From the NCBI RefSeq assembly GCF_014647975.1, contig NZ_BMQF01000001.1, positions 372,001 through 436,000 of the forward strand: a stretch of 64,000 nt of DNA. The letters run 5' to 3'. Below, piece after piece: positions 61,380-64,000 of the stretch. The notes below the pieces were generated by a model. That model was not told where the DNA came from. It worked only from the letters and a program-made list of their open reading frames with translations, and searched no databases. The DNA is from Streptomyces fumigatiscleroticus. GTDB taxonomy: Bacteria; Actinomycetota; Actinomycetes; Streptomycetales; Streptomycetaceae. Both the position numbers and the translations under genes were made by a program. The first letter of the stretch is position 1; the number at the start of each line of letters is the position of its first letter.

Positions 61380-62447
61380 TCACGAATGGATCTGCACCCT
61401 GCTGTGGTCGCCGAGGACGAGGCGGTGGGCGCTGGGGACCCCGGTCGCCGGGGTCACCTCGACATGCCGGCCGATGAGCGAGGACTCGATCCGGCCCACC
61501 CCCCGGATCGAGGAGTCCCGCAGCACGATGGAGAACTCCAGCTCGCTGTCGGTGATCCGGCAGTTCTCCGCGACGGAGGTGAACGGCCCGACGTAGGAGT
61601 CGCGGACGACGCTTCCGGTGCCGATGACGGCGGGGCCGACGATGCGCGAGTTGGCGATCCGGGCGCCCGCCTCGACGACCACCCGGCCGACGGTCTCGGA
61701 GGCGTCGTCGACCTCGCCGTCGATGCGGCGCTCCATGCTCTCCAGGACGGTGCGGTTGACCTCCAGCATGTCGCCGACGTTGCCGGTGTCCTTCCAGTAG
61801 CCCTCGACGAGCGTGCAGCGGACGTCGGCGCGGATGTCGATCAGGTGCTGGAGGGCGTGGGTGATCTCCAGCTCGCCGCGCCAGGACGGTTTGACGGCGC
61901 GCACCGCCTCGTGGACGAGGGGTGTGAAGAGATAGACCCCGACCAGGGCCAGGTCGCTCTTGGGGTGTTCGGGCTTCTCCTCGAGACCGATCACCCGGCC
62001 GGACGGGTCGAGTTCGGCGACGCCGAAGGAGCGGGGGTCGGCGACCCGGGTGAGAAGGATCTGGGCGTCGGGCCGGTTGCGGCGGAACTCGTCGACGAGG
62101 CCGGTGATGCCGCCGACGATGAAGTTGTCGCCCAGATACATGACGAAGTCGTCGTCGCCCAGGAAGTCGCGGGCGATCAGCACCGCGTGAGCCAGACCCA
62201 GGGGGCGCTCCTGGGGAAGGTAGGTCACCCGGAGGCCGAACCGCGAGCCGTCGCCGACCGCTTCCTCGATCTCGGCCGCGGTGTCGCCGACGACCATGCC
62301 GACCTCGGTGATGCCGGCCGCGGCGATCGATTCCAGCCCGTAGAACAGGACGGCCTTGTTGGCCACGGGGACGAGTTGCTTGGCCGACGTGTGCGTGATC
62401 GGCCTCAGCCGTGTTCCGGCGCCGCCGGACAGCACGAGTGCCTTCAT
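61380..62447 (-). CDS. glucose-1-phosphate thymidylyltransferase, long form
   Basis: A 355-residue nucleotidyltransferase of the StrD/long RmlA type. It makes dTDP-glucose from glucose 1-phosphate and dTTP. The N-terminal domain begins MKALVLSGGAGTRLRPITHTSAKQLVPVANKAVLFYGLESI and contains YLGDNFI and EKPEHPKSDLALVGVYLF. The C-terminal left-handed beta-helix (VVVEAGARIANSRIVGPAVIGTGSVVRDSYVGPFTSVAENC) is typical of this form. The ATG at 62447 with adjacent GAGGGGG is used. Supplies activated sugar to the neighbouring GT and methyltransferase; no rmlBCD is in view. Confidence 0.92.
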   Translation of the reverse strand: MKALVLSGGAGTRLRPITHTSAKQLVPVANKAVLFYGLESIAAAGITEVGMVVGDTAAEIEEAVGDGSRFGLRVTYLPQERPLGLAHAVLIARDFLGDDDFVMYLGDNFIVGGITGLVDEFRRNRPDAQILLTRVADPRSFGVAELDPSGRVIGLEEKPEHPKSDLALVGVYLFTPLVHEAVRAVKPSWRGELEITHALQHLIDIRADVRCTLVEGYWKDTGNVGDMLEVNRTVLESMERRIDGEVDDASETVGRVVVEAGARIANSRIVGPAVIGTGSVVRDSYVGPFTSVAENCRITDSELEFSIVLRDSSIRGVGRIESSLIGRHVEVTPATGVPSAHRLVLGDHSRVQIHS

Positions 62448-62570
62448 CCCCCTCACCTTAGCCGCCATCGGGCGGAAGGGGTCCTTGGTTGACTTGTTCC
62501 CTACGGCAGTCGGGCGGCACGGTGACGGCGGGCCGTCGGCGAGGTTGCCCCCGGGGAGGAGTGGATCGGC

Positions 62571-62750
62571 TCAGTCCTCGCCCCTGACGATGTGTCCCTC
62601 CGGGCCGGTGCGCTGCGGCTGCGGGGTGGTGCGGTCCTCCACCGCCGGCACCCAGGTGCGCAGCACCCTCTTGCCCCGCATCCGGCGCGCCTGTGACCAG
62701 CCCGTCTCCGGGCCGCGGACGGTGGGTTCGTCACTGGTGTCCGTGCTCAC
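62571..62750 (-). CDS. small hypothetical protein
   Basis: A 59-residue frame, MSTDTSDEPTVRGPETGWSQARRMRGKRVLRTWVPAVEDRTTPQPQRTGPEGHIVRGED, starting at GTG with GGAAG about 11 bases upstream. The reading frame has strong third-position GC bias and a sensible composition. It is too short for domain assignment. Possibly conserved in streptomycetes; function unknown. Confidence 0.55.
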   Translation of the reverse strand: MSTDTSDEPTVRGPETGWSQARRMRGKRVLRTWVPAVEDRTTPQPQRTGPEGHIVRGED

Positions 62751-62863
62751 TGCTCATCATCTTCCTTCTGCTCCGGTCCGGCTCACGGCTCCTCGGTCAC
62801 GAGTCCGGGCATACGTGCCGGGATCGGGTCCCCGGTGGTGATCCGGCCAAACGCCGCCCACGC

Positions 62864-63229
62864 TCACCTGCCGCCGGGGCCGCCGCTGCCGAAGGAGCCG
62901 CTGGTCCCGGCGTCCCAGCGCGGGCGGCGCTGGTCGTCGCCGCGGGTGGTGGCGGACGGCCTGAGCCGGTGCGGGGTGAGCCGCTCCCCGTCCTCGGCGG
63001 GGCGGACCTCCGCCGGTTCGCGCCGCTGCCGCGTCTCGTCCGCCGGACCGGACTCCGGCAGGGTGGGGTGCGCGCCGCGCCGCGGCGGCGCGGGCTCGCG
63101 CCGCCGCACCTCGATGCCGGCCCGGATCGCCCACACCAGCGCGCCGGCGACGACGACGCCGCCGGCGAGGAGGGCGATCACACCGAACACGGAACCCGCC
63201 GCCGCTGCCTGGTACAGGGTTGCGTCCAT
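62864..63229 (-). CDS. small membrane protein (DUF6479-like)
   Basis: A 121-residue protein with one N-terminal transmembrane span (AAAAGSVFGVIALLAGGVVVAGALVWAIRAGIEVRRREPAPPRRG) and a long charged cytoplasmic tail rich in Pro, Glu, Arg and Gly. The layout resembles the DUF6479 small membrane proteins of streptomycetes. No Shine-Dalgarno is obvious. Function unknown. Confidence 0.68.
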   Translation of the reverse strand: MDATLYQAAAAGSVFGVIALLAGGVVVAGALVWAIRAGIEVRRREPAPPRRGAHPTLPESGPADETRQRREPAEVRPAEDGERLTPHRLRPSATTRGDDQRRPRWDAGTSGSFGSGGPGGR

Positions 63230-63361
63230 GGCCGGCGAGTACCCGGGGGGCGGGCGCGAACCCGCCGTGTGCTCCCGGGGTCGGGGGCCGCGCGCCGCCG
63301 GCGACGGCGCCCCGTCCCCCGCTGCCCGGGGCTTCAGGTGCCGGATGCCGGCCGCCGGGCC

Positions 63362-63781
63362 TCAGGTGTTGGGCCGCGCCACACTGATGTCGCCCAGGGC
63401 CGACCGGGAGTCGCGTTCCATGGCCGCGTCGCCCAGCGAGACGATGCCCACCGGGTGCCCGTTCTCGACGACGGGGATACGGCGGACGGCGTACTCGCGC
63501 ATCAGCCGGATCGCGCGGTCCAGGTCCTCGTCGGGTCCCACGGTCACCAGGTCGTCGCTGCACGCGCCGGCCACGGTGGTCTCGTTCGGGTCGCCGCCCC
63601 CGGCGAGACAGCGGACGACGAGGTCGCGGTCGGTGACCAGCCCGCGCAGGCGGTCACCCTCCGTCACCAGGACGGCTCCGAGGTTCTGGTCGCGCATGAT
63701 GCGGGCCACCGCGGTCACGGAGGTCTGCGGCTCCACGGTCACCGGGTCGCTGGTCATGATGGAGCGGACGGGCTGGGCCAT
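63362..63781 (-). CDS. CBS-domain pair protein
   Basis: A 139-residue protein made of two CBS motifs: VRSIMTSDPVTVEPQTSVTAVARIMRDQNLGAVLVTEGDRLRGLVTDRDLVVR and VAGACSDDLVTVGPDEDLDRAIRLMREYAVRRIPVVENGHPVGIVSLGDAAM. Such proteins bind adenylates or NAD(H) and act in stress or dormancy responses. An upstream ATG at 63823 is possible, but homology begins at MAQPVRSIM. Confidence 0.9.
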   Translation of the reverse strand: MAQPVRSIMTSDPVTVEPQTSVTAVARIMRDQNLGAVLVTEGDRLRGLVTDRDLVVRCLAGGGDPNETTVAGACSDDLVTVGPDEDLDRAIRLMREYAVRRIPVVENGHPVGIVSLGDAAMERDSRSALGDISVARPNT

Positions 63782-63868
63782 GACGTGCTGTCGCCTCTCT
63801 TCTCGCATCGGTTCCGCAGGCACCGGCCGGTGCCGGTCCCCGGCCGGGTACCCGGTCCTTCGGGCCGC

Positions 63869-64000
63869 TCACCGTCCCAGTGCGATCTCGCTCCACACCT
63901 GCTTGCCACCGCCGACCGGCACCGTTCCCCACGCCGCCGACATGGCCTCGACGAGCAGGATGCCGCGTCCCCCCGTCGCCTCCCAGCCGAGGCCGGCGGG
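63869..64000 (-). CDS. RsbW-like ATP-binding (anti-sigma) protein, 5' partial
   Basis: The last 43 codons of a gene that continues past the right edge: PAGLGWEATGGRGILLVEAMSAAWGTVPVGGGKQVWSEIALGR. The 'GGRGILLVEAMS..WG..P...GK.VW.E' pattern is the C-terminal end of HATPase_c_2 proteins (SpoIIAB/RsbW family) found by the dozen in Streptomyces. These bind ATP and often regulate sigma or anti-anti-sigma factors. Confidence 0.85.
   Translation of the reverse strand, partial: PAGLGWEATGGRGILLVEAMSAAWGTVPVGGGKQVWSEIALGR

Overview
This window reads as chromosomal DNA of a Streptomyces or close relative. It is uniformly very GC-rich, it has many GTG starts, and its gene content is typical of the genus: a DUF397/XRE pair, DUF5133 and DUF5709 proteins, a LAL-type LuxR regulator, an ANTAR-SpoIIE phosphatase, mycothiol-dependent formaldehyde dehydrogenase, a streptogrisin-like protease, and tandem short-chain dehydrogenases. 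I saw no rRNA, tRNA, CRISPR, transposase or phage gene. The left edge cuts an ATP-grasp RiPP maturase and the right edge cuts an RsbW-like anti-sigma/ATPase protein.

Layout. 0-4.3 kb: ATP-grasp maturase, small conserved proteins, an ABC exporter and a HEAT-like protein. 4.5-6.9 kb: a DUF397 gene, an XRE/DUF5753 regulator and a convergent Methyltransf_19 (DUF574) gene. The DUF397 and methyltransferase promoters share a CGTGCAATTGCA palindrome, so this is probably one regulatory unit. 7.0-11.9 kb: a five-gene, translationally coupled branched-chain amino-acid-type ABC importer (livF-G-H-M-binding protein). 11.9-13.1 kb: a gene-less minisatellite block of 16-18 bp GC repeats, then a PucR/CdaR-like regulator. 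14.4-18.6 kb: a LuxR-family LAL regulator and a secreted polyester hydrolase of the cutinase/PETase type. 18.9-25.1 kb: Gfo/Idh/MocA oxidoreductase, GNAT, secreted GH64 beta-1,3-glucanase with a LacI-type operator and a second minisatellite, soluble transhydrogenase SthA, and an acidic DUF5709 protein. 25.3-28.6 kb: an orphan proteasome beta subunit and two membrane proteins. 28.9-34.4 kb: a GH65 disaccharide phosphorylase with its beta-phosphoglucomutase, a small-molecule kinase, and a PMT-type glycosyltransferase.

34.5-43.9 kb: DUF3662 protein, RpiR regulator, ANTAR-GAF-PAS-SpoIIE phosphatase, flavin reductase-like protein, a TetR regulator whose operator recurs before a Zn-ribbon/OB-fold gene, a membrane-anchored S1 protease and an EamA transporter. 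44.0-45.4 kb: a decayed carbohydrate locus holding remnants of a ROK regulator, a sugar-binding protein and an oxidoreductase. 45.4-49.0 kb: two SDRs and the mscR-MBL formaldehyde detoxification pair. 49.2-55.8 kb: ABC exporter, folD under a recognisable ZTP (pfl) riboswitch, TetR regulator, an OtrA/TetM-type ribosomal protection protein with an overlapping upstream ORF, and a YfcE-like phosphodiesterase. 55.9-58.4 kb: a MarR-MFS-isochorismatase operon behind a near-perfect 15-bp dyad. 58.5-64 kb: GT2 glycosyltransferase, methyltransferase and long-form RmlA (surface or secondary glycan work), then small proteins, a CBS-domain protein and the truncated anti-sigma gene.

The strongest leads are the ZTP riboswitch whose last aptamer strand also pairs with the folD Shine-Dalgarno, the shared operator linking XRE/DUF397 to the methyltransferase, the orphan proteasome beta subunit, the polyesterase with a complete triad, the TetR operator pair, and the two minisatellite-like intergenic arrays. 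All functions are from reading the translated sequence and family knowledge; nothing was searched or computed.
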